From Alcanivorax nanhaiticus (GTDB lineage: Bacteria; Pseudomonadota; Gammaproteobacteria; Pseudomonadales; Alcanivoracaceae), in assembly GCF_000756665.1 (NCBI RefSeq), contig NZ_ARXV01000009.1, forward strand, positions 1 to 64,000: a DNA stretch of 64,000 bases, given 5' to 3'. The notes beneath the pieces are model-generated. The model worked only from the letters and a program-made list of their open reading frames with translations. It was not told the DNA's origin and searched no databases. Shown one piece after another: positions 20,841 to 29,411 of the stretch. The position numbers and the translations under genes are program-made. Positions within the stretch are counted from its first letter, which is position 1, and the number at the start of each line of letters is the position of its first letter.

Positions 20841-21701
20841 TTGAACCTACGTGACAAGCTTTTCGTGATCCTGCAATACCTGATTCCCCAGCACGGGCTG
20901 TCCCGTCTGGTTGGCACCCTGGCACGCAGTGAAGTGCCATGGATCAAGACCACCTTCATCAATCAGTTCATGAAACGGTTCGATATTCGCCTTGATGAAG
21001 CTGAAATCCAGGACCCGGATCAGTTTCCCTCCTTCAATGCCTTCTTTACCCGCGCACTGAAAGACAATGCCCGTCCGCTGGAAGCCGACGCAGTGAATGA
21101 CATTGCCAGCCCCGCCGACGGAGCCATCAGTCAGCTGGGAGGCATCCGTGCCAACCAGATCTTTCAGGCCAAAGGCCACGATTATTCCCTGTATGATCTG
21201 GTGGGCGGAGACAGCGCCCTGGCCAGCGAATTCACCAATGGCCATTTCGCCACCATCTACCTGTCACCCCGGGATTACCATCGCGTACACATGCCGTTCA
21301 CCGGCACCCTGCGTGAAACCCGCTACGTACCCGGCGACCTGTTCTCGGTAAACGAGGCCACCGCCAACGGCGTACCCAACCTGTTTGCCCGCAACGAACG
21401 GCTGGTGTGCATCTTTGATACCGACAATGGCCCCATGGCGGTCATCCTGGTGGGCGCCATGATTGTGGCAGGCATCGAGACCGTGTTCTCGGGCCAGGTC
21501 ACACCGCTTCCCAAACAGGTAGTGACTACTGACTATCTGCGTACACAGCCCATCACCTTGCAAAAAGGCGATGAGCTGGGACGTTTTCTGCTTGGATCCA
21601 CCGTGGTTCTGCTGTTTCCCGAAGGCAAGGCGGGCTTTGAAAGTGATCTCAAAGCGGGCTCTGTGGTTCGCGTCAAAGGCAAGCTGGGCAGCTACTGCTA
21701 G
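20841..21701 (+). CDS. psd: Phosphatidylserine decarboxylase proenzyme
   Basis: It makes phosphatidylethanolamine from phosphatidylserine. The proenzyme self-cleaves at the LGST motif (residues 251-254, Ser253 becoming the pyruvoyl group), seen as FLLGSTVVLLFPEG; FATIYLSPRDYHRVHMPF carries the conserved His residues. The frame extends to 20664 inside rhdA, but the TTG at 20841 has AAGGA seven bases upstream and gives 286 aa starting (M)NLRDKLFVILQYL, matching the family. The gap from rhdA is 38 bases. The rsgA-rhdA-psd order is conserved in Pseudomonas. Confidence 0.95.
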   Translation: MNLRDKLFVILQYLIPQHGLSRLVGTLARSEVPWIKTTFINQFMKRFDIRLDEAEIQDPDQFPSFNAFFTRALKDNARPLEADAVNDIASPADGAISQLGGIRANQIFQAKGHDYSLYDLVGGDSALASEFTNGHFATIYLSPRDYHRVHMPFTGTLRETRYVPGDLFSVNEATANGVPNLFARNERLVCIFDTDNGPMAVILVGAMIVAGIETVFSGQVTPLPKQVVTTDYLRTQPITLQKGDELGRFLLGSTVVLLFPEGKAGFESDLKAGSVVRVKGKLGSYC

Positions 21702-21720
21702 TTCCAGCCCTACTCGTTTC

Positions 21721-21754
21721 CCCGCTTTCAGGCAATGACCGCATTGAAAGCGGG
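21721..21754. other. Hairpin downstream of psd without a U-tract
   Basis: A 10-bp perfect stem CCCGCTTTCA / TGAAAGCGGG around a 14-base loop that itself contains CAATG / CATTG. It is followed by C-rich sequence, not T, so it is not a standard terminator. Confidence 0.55.
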
Positions 21755-21849
21755 TATCCCCCCCGACATCACGATACGTCCGTACGGCAACTGTGAACCC
21801 GTTCATCTTCCTTACAATAGCCGGCCCGAACAACAACACCGGAATTCCC

Positions 21850-22983
21850 ATGCTGACCGAAGCTCTGCACCAGAAGACTCGCCCCTGGCGCCAGCGCCTG
21901 CAAAATGGTCGTGCCCGCCTGTTCGACTCCGATACGCTGAGCCTGGCCGAACAGACCTCCTTCGACACCCTGTTCGATGATGGGCTGGTCAAGCTTCGCT
22001 ATTATCCGCCGCTGCAGGAAAAGGCGATTCCGCTCAGCGATGGCACCATCATGCCGGTAAGTCAGACCTCCCAGCGCACACCGCTGGTACTGGTTGCACC
22101 TCTGGCGGTGAACATGCTGATCTATGATCTGTTCCCCCAGCGCAGCCTGGTGCGCTACCTGCGTGCACGCGGGTTTGAGCTGTACATGGTGGACTGGGGC
22201 CGTCCCGGTAAACACCACAACCATTTGTCACTGAGCAGCTACTTTGCTGATTATCTGCCCAAGTTGCTGGTGCAAGTTCGCCAGCACAGCGGCAAGCAGA
22301 AACTCAATCTGCATGGCTGGAGTTTTGGTGGCCTGTTCAGCCTCTGTTATACCGCTCTGGGCAATGATTCGGACATCAACAATCTGGTGCTGGTCGGCAC
22401 ACCTTGCGACTATCATCGCAACGGTGCACTGGGCACGCAGTACCGTCGCCTCAGCCGTCGCGCCAAGTGGATTCGCAGCAACACCGGCTTGCGCATTCAC
22501 GATGTACCAGCACGCTTTCTGCGTTCGCCCGGCTGGGTGAACAGCCTGGCGTTCAAACTCACCAACCCGGTGGGCAGCCTGCAGGGCTACATGAATCTGG
22601 TGAAGAACCTGCATGATCGGGAATTCGTCACCGCCCACGCTACCAACGGCGCGTTTCTGGATGACATGGTCGCCTACCCCGGCGGCGTGATTCAGGACAT
22701 TGTTCGTTATCTGTGGACGGATAACGTGGTGGCCAAAGGCAACTTGCCCATGGAAGACAATCAGGGCCATCTGAGCAACGTCACCGCCAACGTGCTCAAC
22801 ATTACCGGCGCAGCCGACCCCATCGTGACCCGCGATTGCAGCCATGCCATGGAGCCGCTGATCCGTAGCAAGGACAAGACGTTCATCACTATCGATGGTG
22901 GCCATATGGGCATTCTCGGCAGCACCACAGCCCAAAAACAAAGCTGGGGCAAGATTGCCGACTGGTTGATAGAAAGAGACTAG
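21850..22983 (+). CDS. PhaC-fold alpha/beta hydrolase with serine nucleophile
   Basis: Resembles the catalytic half of polyhydroxyalkanoate synthase: PLVLVAPLAVNMLIYDL, a VDWGRPGKHHNH strand-turn, the nucleophile elbow GWSFGG with Ser158, Asp323 in GAADPIVT and His352 in GGHMGIL. True PHA synthases have Cys in the elbow (GxCxG); Ser here suggests a hydrolase or acyltransferase rather than a polymerase. At 377 aa it also lacks the long N-terminal part of class I and II synthases. The start is at MLTEALHQK (21850); an upstream in-frame ATG at 21793 has no support. Gene ends in a strong terminator. Substrate unknown. Confidence 0.78.
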   Translation: MLTEALHQKTRPWRQRLQNGRARLFDSDTLSLAEQTSFDTLFDDGLVKLRYYPPLQEKAIPLSDGTIMPVSQTSQRTPLVLVAPLAVNMLIYDLFPQRSLVRYLRARGFELYMVDWGRPGKHHNHLSLSSYFADYLPKLLVQVRQHSGKQKLNLHGWSFGGLFSLCYTALGNDSDINNLVLVGTPCDYHRNGALGTQYRRLSRRAKWIRSNTGLRIHDVPARFLRSPGWVNSLAFKLTNPVGSLQGYMNLVKNLHDREFVTAHATNGAFLDDMVAYPGGVIQDIVRYLWTDNVVAKGNLPMEDNQGHLSNVTANVLNITGAADPIVTRDCSHAMEPLIRSKDKTFITIDGGHMGILGSTTAQKQSWGKIADWLIERD

Positions 22984-23030
22984 CCTCAAGCTGCAACGCG
23001 GACTTACGCCAAAAGCAGACGACGATTCGA

Positions 23031-23062
23031 AGCCGCACTCAAACATGAGTGCGGCTTTTTTG
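23031..23062 (+). terminator. Terminator of the PhaC-like gene
   Basis: An 11-bp perfect stem (AGCCGCACTCA / TGAGTGCGGCT) with loop AACA followed by T6 and GTGG. Confidence 0.92.
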
Positions 23063-23140
23063 TGGTTTTTTGCGACGGCGGCGCGAAACGTATCTCTCTC
23101 CATGCCCGGCAAGCAAGCCGAAGCGCATCAAGGCTGAGGA

Positions 23141-23230
23141 CCGAGTTTTGAAAAGCAAAAGGCCCCACAACCTGATGGGTTTGGGGTTCAGGTTTTGATC
23201 TTCGAAACTCGTTTCTCGTCACTCGAAACT
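23141..23230. repeat. Heptad hairpin element, type A, copy 4
   Basis: Left arm 23141-23162 (CCGAGTT-TTGAAAA-GCAAAAGG, degenerate); right arm 23191-23230 on the other strand: AGTTT-CGAGTGA-CGAGAAA-CGAGTTT-CGAAGAT-CAAAACC. Sequence outside the arms (GCAAGCCGAAGCGCATC on the left, reverse complement of GATCCCTCGCCC and GAATCGCCTGC on the right) is a decayed version of the outer REP-like palindrome of copies 1 and 5. It occupies the 363-base gap between the PhaC-like gene and the GT9 gene, past the terminator; nothing else is recognised there. Confidence 0.75.
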
Positions 23231-23346
23231 GATCCCTCGCCCGGTTCGAATCGCCTGCGGACAAGCCCCTGCAGCGGGATTGCCATGATGCAGCCCTCAT
23301 TGTCATCTGCCCGTCACACCCCAAATCTAGGCTGACCCTTCATGTT

Positions 23347-24426
23347 ATGGATAACAGCCCTAGAACGGATATGTCTCGCCATCTGATTCTTTTCCCCTGT
23401 GGTCACATGGGCAATCTGTTGATTGCACTGCCTCATCTCAAAGCCATGCTGGATGCGCACCCCCAGGCACTGCTGGTGACAAATGCACGCTACCGGGAAC
23501 TGGTGGAGCACAGCCTTCCTGACGAACGACGACTGCTGTTTTATCCCGAACCTGCGCTCGCGCCTTCACAACCCATCATCCGACGAATCAGCCACTATCT
23601 CGGTTTTGTCCGCGCACTGAGGCAGTTTTCCGCTGACGTGACCATTGACATTGAAGGAGAGCAAAAGTCCGCCACCCTGGCACGATTAAGCGGTGCAGCA
23701 AAGCGGATCGGCCCACCCCGCCGCCATGCAAAATGGTTCTACAACGACATTCGGCAAGCAATCTGGTCGGCACACCGGTGGCACGGATACGGCAGCCTTA
23801 GCCAGCCTGCCGCCAGCTTGCCATCGCGCTATTTGCCAATAACTAGCAGCAAGACAGGCCAGGAAGAAATGCAACGGGCCACAGAACGACTGGCTGCGGG
23901 CCCGCGCGTGCTGATCCATGTCGGCGCCACCAAAACCTATAAAATGTGGCATCCGGAGCAGTTTGCCAGCCTCTGCCAGAGGCTTCGGCGTGCCGGCTGT
24001 GTACCGGTCTTGATCGGCGCTGGCCAGAAAGATCGCAGTCAAATCCAGCGGGTACAAAGCTTCCTCTGCGAGCCGGTCTGCGACCTGTGCGACCGACTCA
24101 GCCTGTCCGGCATGGTTGCTCTGATGCAAGACAGTCAGGGCTATGTAGGTAACGACAGTGGCCCCATGCATCTGGCCGCTGCCTGCCGCCTGCCCACCAT
24201 CGGACTGTTCGGCCCCACCGACGATTCACTGTGGGCACCACTTTCGGAGAACGCCGTCGTTCTTCGCCGCCAGCCTTGCCGTTCGGACTGCGAGCGTAGT
24301 AGTTGCTCACTGGACAGCTATCCCTGCCTGCAAAGCATAACCGTGGATCAGGTGATGCAGCAGCTGACCCGACTGGGAGTCCTCCCCGAGCCCACCACGT
24401 TACCGATCCACAGAGCACTGTATTAG
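23347..24426 (+). CDS. Glycosyltransferase family 9 (heptosyltransferase-like)
   Basis: A GT-B fold transferase of the ADP-heptose:LPS heptosyltransferase family. The 359-aa product has the N-terminal ILFPCGHMGNLLIALP (binding loop), a central IHVGATKTYKMWHPEQF and the family signature GNDSGPMHLAAACRLPTIGLFGPTDD near residue 270-295. Eight or more cysteines occur, several clustered at CRSDCERSSCSLDSYPC, which is unusual for the family core. An alternative start at 23371 (MSRHLILFP) fits the family as well. It stands alone, not in an LPS cluster, so the acceptor is unknown. Confidence 0.85.
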   Translation: MDNSPRTDMSRHLILFPCGHMGNLLIALPHLKAMLDAHPQALLVTNARYRELVEHSLPDERRLLFYPEPALAPSQPIIRRISHYLGFVRALRQFSADVTIDIEGEQKSATLARLSGAAKRIGPPRRHAKWFYNDIRQAIWSAHRWHGYGSLSQPAASLPSRYLPITSSKTGQEEMQRATERLAAGPRVLIHVGATKTYKMWHPEQFASLCQRLRRAGCVPVLIGAGQKDRSQIQRVQSFLCEPVCDLCDRLSLSGMVALMQDSQGYVGNDSGPMHLAAACRLPTIGLFGPTDDSLWAPLSENAVVLRRQPCRSDCERSSCSLDSYPCLQSITVDQVMQQLTRLGVLPEPTTLPIHRALY

Positions 24427-24461
24427 GAACGCTCTGACCTGCCGCTCCCTTTCCCTGCCTG

Positions 24462-24626
24462 CAGGCGATCCGAGCCTTGGCGAGGTAAGGATTCCAGAAG
24501 CGAGTTTCGAGTCCCGAGTAGCGAAAATCAAAAGATGCCCGGCGGGAAAGTGATTTTGGTTTTGCCTTTCGAAACTCGGTACTCGTCACTCGTACCTCAT
24601 TGCCTCGCCAAGGCACGGATCGCCTA
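24462..24626. repeat. Heptad hairpin element, type A, copy 5, nested in a REP-like outer palindrome
   Basis: Outer arms: 24462-24488 (CAGGCGATCCGAGCCTTGGC plus GAGGTAA) and 24600-24626, pairing at 24 of 27 positions. Inner arms: left 24501-24534, CGAGTTT-CGAGTCC-CGAGTAG-CGAAAAT-CAAAAG; right 24558-24596 on the other strand, CGAGTGA-CGAGTAC-CGAGTTT-CGAAAGG-CAAAACC. It lies between the convergent GT9 and phosphoesterase genes. Confidence 0.87.
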
Positions 24627-24653
24627 CAAACCGACTCCCAATATTAGCCCATC

Positions 24654-24683
24654 AAAAAAGCCGCAAGCTTTTGCTTGCGGCTT
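24654..24683 (-). terminator. Terminator of the phosphoesterase gene
   Basis: A 9-bp perfect stem (GCCGCAAGC / GCTTGCGGC) with loop TTTT and A6 on the plus strand, read as U6 from the minus-strand gene ending at 24711. Confidence 0.9.
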
Positions 24684-24710
24684 CTCTGTTGTAAAGGTTG
24701 CGATTCGTGA

Positions 24711-26801
24711 TCAGAACAGGTCCAGCAGCCCTGTCAGCAATCCGGTGATTGGCGAGAGCAGATCCAGGAGCGGATCCAGCGGGCTGAGCACGCGTTCATC
24801 TAACTGCTCTGTCACTTCACGCACTACCACCAACAGCACCGATGACAAGGCATCCCCCGGCAGCGTGACATAATCCTCTGCGCCGGGAATCTGATTGAGT
24901 AGCAACACATCCCCTACCAACGTTTGCAGGGTTGCCGCCACTGCTCCCACCAACTGCTCACCAGTGGCAGAAGTATCCAGCAACACCAACTGCTCAAGCG
25001 TGTTGGCCAGACCAAGCGTCACTGTTGACAGCACCGAGGTCAGACCCGCAAACACAGGCACCTCTCCCGGCACCTGCTCTTCCAGTCCATCGACAATGTT
25101 GTCCAGATTGCGGGCCAGCTCCACTAGCGGCCCAGCGATAAAGGCAATATCCGCAGTGGTATCCCCCTCGCCTGCATCAATACCCGCATTGCCAAATCCG
25201 GCGGCAAAGGCATCGAAGGCATCTCCCAACTGATTGAAGGGTTCAGGCAAACTGCTGGTATCGATAGCTTGCAACTGCTCAGCCGCAGCAAAAACCGCCT
25301 CCACAGACTGGCTCATCTCGCTGGTATCACCTGAAAGAATCGCAGCGGTTGCGGCATCCATAGCATTGAAGAGAATATCCGTACCCGCCAGCATCTGATC
25401 AAACACCTGGCGCTGCTCTTCCGGCAAACCGGCACCCGCCTCGGTGAAACCTGCCACCAGAGTTTCCCGCAATTCCTTGAGAGGCCCAGTGAAGTTGGCA
25501 TCAAAACCTTCCGGCAAAGGCAGCGGCAAGGCATAACCTCCCAGCGCCTGACCAGAGAAATCGTTACCCGCAGAGACCATCGTCATCATCTGTTTTTCAA
25601 AACAATGACTAAATGCCGGCTGCAGTTCGCCAACCGTAATAACACCAAGCCCCTCCGCATCGGGATCAACCTCATAAGCCTCAACGCAAAGCTTGGCAGG
25701 AGCCAGAGTAACCGGGTTAGCTTCAACGGCTTTCATCCAGAAGAATCCGTAGCTATCCCCCTTCTGATAACGTGCAGCATTACGTTCGGTATCGGCAAGG
25801 GAACGGGTTTTCCCGGCCGCCCCACTGACAACAAATTCCGTACGGCCGCAGGAAGGCACTGCATTCAACACCTGCAGATCATGATCATGGCCTGCAAACA
25901 GGAAATCCGCCTGGTCGCAAACCGCTTCTTCCATGAACGCCTTCCAACGCTCACCGGCCAGCACGGGTAGCAACTCACTGGGCACACCGTCATAGTTGCC
26001 TGCATTGCCGTGACTACCATTGGACAGGTAAGGATGGTGGGACATGGCAATCTTGAAGACGGCATCAGAACCGCCCAACGCATTGACTGCCCAGTTACGC
26101 TGATCAATACCATAGGTGTGATAGGCATAGGCCAGATCCGGATCGGCGAAACCTCCAGCGATGGGATTGGAATCCAGCGCAAAGAAATCGATCAGGGGCC
26201 GTGAATTGATGGTGGTGGTACCAACACTGTGCTGGTAATAACGATCAGGCATCTTCCAGCGGTTGGACAACTTGCCATCAAAGTAGGTGTAGTCCACCTG
26301 GAACTCACCCCGAGCATTGCCCGCACCATCCCCCCCTACATAGGCGGTGTTGTCATGGTTGCCGAGCACCATATAGAACGGCAGGTCTACCGGCTCAAAC
26401 GGCTTTTCGAATTTTTCTTCGAACTGGGGATCATCCACGCTGGTGACGCCGGATTCATAAATGTTGTCACCCAGACCAACAACAAGATCACAGCCGGGGA
26501 ACGCCATATCATCAAAGAACTCATCCTTGTTCTGGCACACCGTTGCGATTGCCTCACCCACCGCATACTGCCCGGCAGAGCCACTTCCTGAATCGCCGAT
26601 AACAATAAAGCGCACCGCTGCCAGCGGATTTGCCGCGCCGGTATCGCCTCCCTCCCCGCCGTCATCGGGATCCGTGGGCTGATTCGGGGTCGGCGTATTG
26701 GCAGAGCTATTGTTACCTGCGGCTCCGCTTCCACTATCGCCACCGCAGGCGCTCAGGGTGATCGCCGCAACCAGCGGCAGTAATTTCCAGGGGGACATCA
26801 T
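24711..26801 (-). CDS. Lipoprotein metallophosphoesterase with a long C-terminal helical tail
   Basis: A calcineurin-like (purple acid phosphatase / TRAP-like) enzyme. A lipobox LSAC follows a short signal (MMSPWKLLPLVAAITLSAC), then a Ser/Gly/Pro/Asp linker to about residue 60. The catalytic domain (about 62-400) has GDSGSG, GLGDNIYESG, VLGNHDN, SHHPYLSNG and AGHDHD, the five usual metal-site blocks. From about residue 415 to 696 follows a region I do not recognise: Ala/Leu/Asp-rich predicted helices ending LLSPITGLLTGLLDLF. Its ATG overlaps the stop of the phoD-like gene (ATGA), so the two exported phosphatases are translationally coupled. Confidence 0.85.
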   Translation of the reverse strand: MMSPWKLLPLVAAITLSACGGDSGSGAAGNNSSANTPTPNQPTDPDDGGEGGDTGAANPLAAVRFIVIGDSGSGSAGQYAVGEAIATVCQNKDEFFDDMAFPGCDLVVGLGDNIYESGVTSVDDPQFEEKFEKPFEPVDLPFYMVLGNHDNTAYVGGDGAGNARGEFQVDYTYFDGKLSNRWKMPDRYYQHSVGTTTINSRPLIDFFALDSNPIAGGFADPDLAYAYHTYGIDQRNWAVNALGGSDAVFKIAMSHHPYLSNGSHGNAGNYDGVPSELLPVLAGERWKAFMEEAVCDQADFLFAGHDHDLQVLNAVPSCGRTEFVVSGAAGKTRSLADTERNAARYQKGDSYGFFWMKAVEANPVTLAPAKLCVEAYEVDPDAEGLGVITVGELQPAFSHCFEKQMMTMVSAGNDFSGQALGGYALPLPLPEGFDANFTGPLKELRETLVAGFTEAGAGLPEEQRQVFDQMLAGTDILFNAMDAATAAILSGDTSEMSQSVEAVFAAAEQLQAIDTSSLPEPFNQLGDAFDAFAAGFGNAGIDAGEGDTTADIAFIAGPLVELARNLDNIVDGLEEQVPGEVPVFAGLTSVLSTVTLGLANTLEQLVLLDTSATGEQLVGAVAATLQTLVGDVLLLNQIPGAEDYVTLPGDALSSVLLVVVREVTEQLDERVLSPLDPLLDLLSPITGLLTGLLDLF

Positions 26802-28534
26802 GACAATACCTCGTTAACGGTGACGGCATTCAGTGGAAGAGGAGGATAGTTAAAGGCAGTGCGAAGAGTGCGCGGGCGCGACACAGGACCATCTTCGATG
26901 AGACGACTGTCGCCACTTTTCACCGACACCACCTTGGTTTTGCTGTTATCAATCTGGCCTCGCAGATCGAAGGACTCGATGCTCTGAGCGTAATAAAACT
27001 CTGCCTGGGCACGTGCGCGGGTCACATCAACCAAAATGAAACCGCGCGATTTTGCTTCCACATAACGGATATGTGGATTGACGACAGGAATCAGGATGCC
27101 GGCCAGCTCGGCGGCACCATCAGGAAATCCCGGGCTGGTTACCGCAGGGGTGACAAACTCCGCCGCCAGCGGTTTGTCGAAAAGATCACCCAACAGCGAA
27201 GACGGATTGCGATAAATTTCGCTGGCCCAGGAGGTATGAATATCCCCGGTCAGCACCACCACGTTGTCGATGTTGTTGTCATCAATGTGGTTAAGAATTT
27301 TCAAACGGTCGGCCGCATAACCATCCCATTGATCCATATTGATCGCGGACAGATTGCTGCGTAGCTGTGCCTGGTCTTCGGTGAGACTCGGTAACTCGGC
27401 AATATTGAGCTGCCCGAACATGACTTGCTGACCGATAAAACGCCACTGGGCATTGGACTGGCTCAGGGAGTCGAGCAAGAAATCCATCTGATCAGCACTG
27501 ATCAGATGACGGTCCTCACTGTTGCGAGCCGGATCCAGCGGCACGGTGAGCTGTTCATCGCGTCCTTCCAGGCGTGTATCCAGCATGGTCAGGTCAATCA
27601 GGTCACCGTACTGAAACTGGCGATAAATCACGCTGTAATTACCAGGCTCGCGAGGACGGATCGGCAGCCACTCGAAGTACGCCTGCTGGGATACCGCTTT
27701 GCGGGCCTCCCAGTCCCCCTCCGTCAGAGGCTGGTGATTCTCCGCTCCATCACGATAGCTGTTATCGGTAGATTCGTGGTCGTCCCACACCGCAATCATG
27801 GGAAACTGCTGATGCAGAGCCTGAAGATCGTCATCAGTTTTATACTGGGCATGGCGCTGGCGGTAGTCGGCCAGCGTCACCATCTCCTGCGGCGGCAAGG
27901 GATCACGCTCAGGAAAGTCACCGTACTCACCCGGCCCATACTCATACAGGTAATCGCCCAGGTGGAGCACAAAATCCAGATCAGCGTGCTCAGCAACGGC
28001 ACGGTACACGGAGAAAAAACCATAGGGGTAGTTGGCGCAGGACACCACCGCAAAGCGGGCCCGATCAATAAAGCTGCCGGATGCGGGGAAGGTACGGGTC
28101 CGCCCCACCGGTGAACGCTCACCGCCCACCGAAAATTGATAGTAGTACCAGTGATCCGGCTGCAAGCCGTCGGCGTCGATCTTGACGCAGTAATCGCCAT
28201 CCTCGGTAGCCGTAGACATGTACACCGCAACGGGCTGAAGCATGGCCTGATCTGTGGCCACTGTCAGTGTCACGGGGACATCGCCATCGGCTTCCGGCGT
28301 GACCCTGGTCCAGAGCATTACCCGGTCAGACAGCGGATCGCCAGAAGCGACACCATGATCAAAACGCACTTTCGGCGTCGCCCCTACCGGCTCTTCATCT
28401 GGAAGATTAGGTGTTGGCGTGGCTGATGTATTGTTTGCTGCTGAAGAAGAGCTGCTGCTACCGCCACACCCTGCCAGCGCCAGGGTCCCTCCGGCCCCCA
28501 GGGCCTGAATGACCACTCGTCGTTTGCTATCCAT
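26798..28534 (-). CDS. PhoD-like alkaline phosphatase/phosphodiesterase, Tat-type lipoprotein
   Basis: A metallophosphatase of the PhoD family acting on phosphomonoesters or diesters outside the cytoplasm. The N-terminus SKRRVVIQALGAGGTLALAGC combines a twin-Arg with a lipobox, so Tat export and lipid anchoring are likely. A Ser-rich linker follows, then a PhoD N-terminal domain (FDHGVASGDPLSDRVMLWTR) and the catalytic domain with VVSCANYPYG, LHLGDYLYEYG, WDDHESTDN and VLTGDIHTSW. 578 aa. AGGGGG gives a strong ribosome-binding site. Phosphate-starvation control would be expected, but I found no convincing Pho box in the 187-base upstream gap. Confidence 0.9.
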   Translation of the reverse strand: MDSKRRVVIQALGAGGTLALAGCGGSSSSSSAANNTSATPTPNLPDEEPVGATPKVRFDHGVASGDPLSDRVMLWTRVTPEADGDVPVTLTVATDQAMLQPVAVYMSTATEDGDYCVKIDADGLQPDHWYYYQFSVGGERSPVGRTRTFPASGSFIDRARFAVVSCANYPYGFFSVYRAVAEHADLDFVLHLGDYLYEYGPGEYGDFPERDPLPPQEMVTLADYRQRHAQYKTDDDLQALHQQFPMIAVWDDHESTDNSYRDGAENHQPLTEGDWEARKAVSQQAYFEWLPIRPREPGNYSVIYRQFQYGDLIDLTMLDTRLEGRDEQLTVPLDPARNSEDRHLISADQMDFLLDSLSQSNAQWRFIGQQVMFGQLNIAELPSLTEDQAQLRSNLSAINMDQWDGYAADRLKILNHIDDNNIDNVVVLTGDIHTSWASEIYRNPSSLLGDLFDKPLAAEFVTPAVTSPGFPDGAAELAGILIPVVNPHIRYVEAKSRGFILVDVTRARAQAEFYYAQSIESFDLRGQIDNSKTKVVSVKSGDSRLIEDGPVSRPRTLRTAFNYPPLPLNAVTVNEVLS

Positions 28535-28550
28535 GCAGTCCCCCTAAATA

Positions 28551-28580
28551 GTGAAAGCCATCCACGTTGAATGGCCTCAC
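28551..28580 (-). promoter_or_regulatory. Leader hairpin upstream of the phoD-like gene
   Basis: On the minus strand GTGAGGCCAT, 9 bases, then ATGGCTTTCAC form a stem with one bulge, 17 bases before the start codon. A role in translation or mRNA stability is possible; low certainty. Confidence 0.3.
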
Positions 28581-28721
28581 AAGATTAGGCAGACAATTGC
28601 ACCCAGACAGTGGCGCTTGAGTAGTGGGACTGTAGTGCTATGTAGCCGCCTGTAACCGCCCAGTTAAAGGTGACAGAGGCATGAATTTCAATGGCATTAT
28701 CCCGGTCATGGCGAGCCGAAA

Positions 28722-29366
28722 TCAGAGGATGGCGAAGGCCCCGGGTAGATGCTGGCGCAGGGTCAGCAGGTTTTCTTCCTGCACTTCCATGTGCCCGAAA
28801 CAATTGGCCATGGTACCTGCGTAGCGCAAGCCATCTTTCTGAATTGCCTCTGCCGTGAGCAAGGCATGGCTGATACAGCCCAACTTCATACCCACCACCT
28901 GAATCACCGGCAGCTCCAGCTCTTTGGCAAGTGCAGAAAGCATTTCGCGATCATTCAGCGGCACCCGCCAACCACCAGCCCCTTCAATCAGGATCAGGTC
29001 GGCAGGGTGGGCACTGAGAGCACCACGTACATAGCCGACCAGCCGCGCCAGGGAGATCACTTTGCCCTCCTGCTGCGCAGCAATGTGCGGCGCAATCGGC
29101 GCCTTGAACGCTACCGGATTCACGGTGTCATAGGGCAGCTTCACCGAACTGGCCGCCATCAGCTGCAGGGCATCATCATTACGCCACCCCTCTGCAGTTT
29201 CCTCACACCCCGCCGCCACCGGCTTAAGTCCGTAGCAACTTAACCCCGCCTCCTGGGCACGCTCCAGCAAGCGACAGCTGACCCAGGTCTTACCGACTTC
29301 GGTGTCGGTACCGGTGACGAAGAAGATGCCTTTAAGGGCGGGGAGCTGGGGTTTCTGTTCTGTCAT
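28722..29366 (-). CDS. bioD: Dethiobiotin synthetase
   Basis: It closes the ureido ring of dethiobiotin from DAPA and CO2 with ATP. The 214-aa product has the P-loop GTDTEVGKT (about residues 19-27), PVAAGCEE, the substrate loop YDTVNPVAFKAPIAPHIAA and LIEGAGGWRVPLND. It is the last gene of the bioBFHCD series and is separated from bioC by 116 bases containing a type A heptad hairpin, so expression of bioD may differ from that of the genes before it. No clear terminator follows. Confidence 0.95.
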   Translation of the reverse strand: MTEQKPQLPALKGIFFVTGTDTEVGKTWVSCRLLERAQEAGLSCYGLKPVAAGCEETAEGWRNDDALQLMAASSVKLPYDTVNPVAFKAPIAPHIAAQQEGKVISLARLVGYVRGALSAHPADLILIEGAGGWRVPLNDREMLSALAKELELPVIQVVGMKLGCISHALLTAEAIQKDGLRYAGTMANCFGHMEVQEENLLTLRQHLPGAFAIL

Positions 29367-29411
29367 ATCCGCATCGTCTTTGTTGTGAGGTTCAAACAGC
29401 GCTTATGCCAA

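Noticed and set aside
21850-22983. PHA synthase PhaC
   Set aside because: The nucleophile is Ser, not Cys, and the N-terminal half of class I/II synthases is missing.
28535-28721. Pho box upstream of the phoD-like gene
   Set aside because: CTGTCAC and CTGTCTG occur, but the required second half-site at 11-base spacing is missing, so there is no convincing PhoB site.
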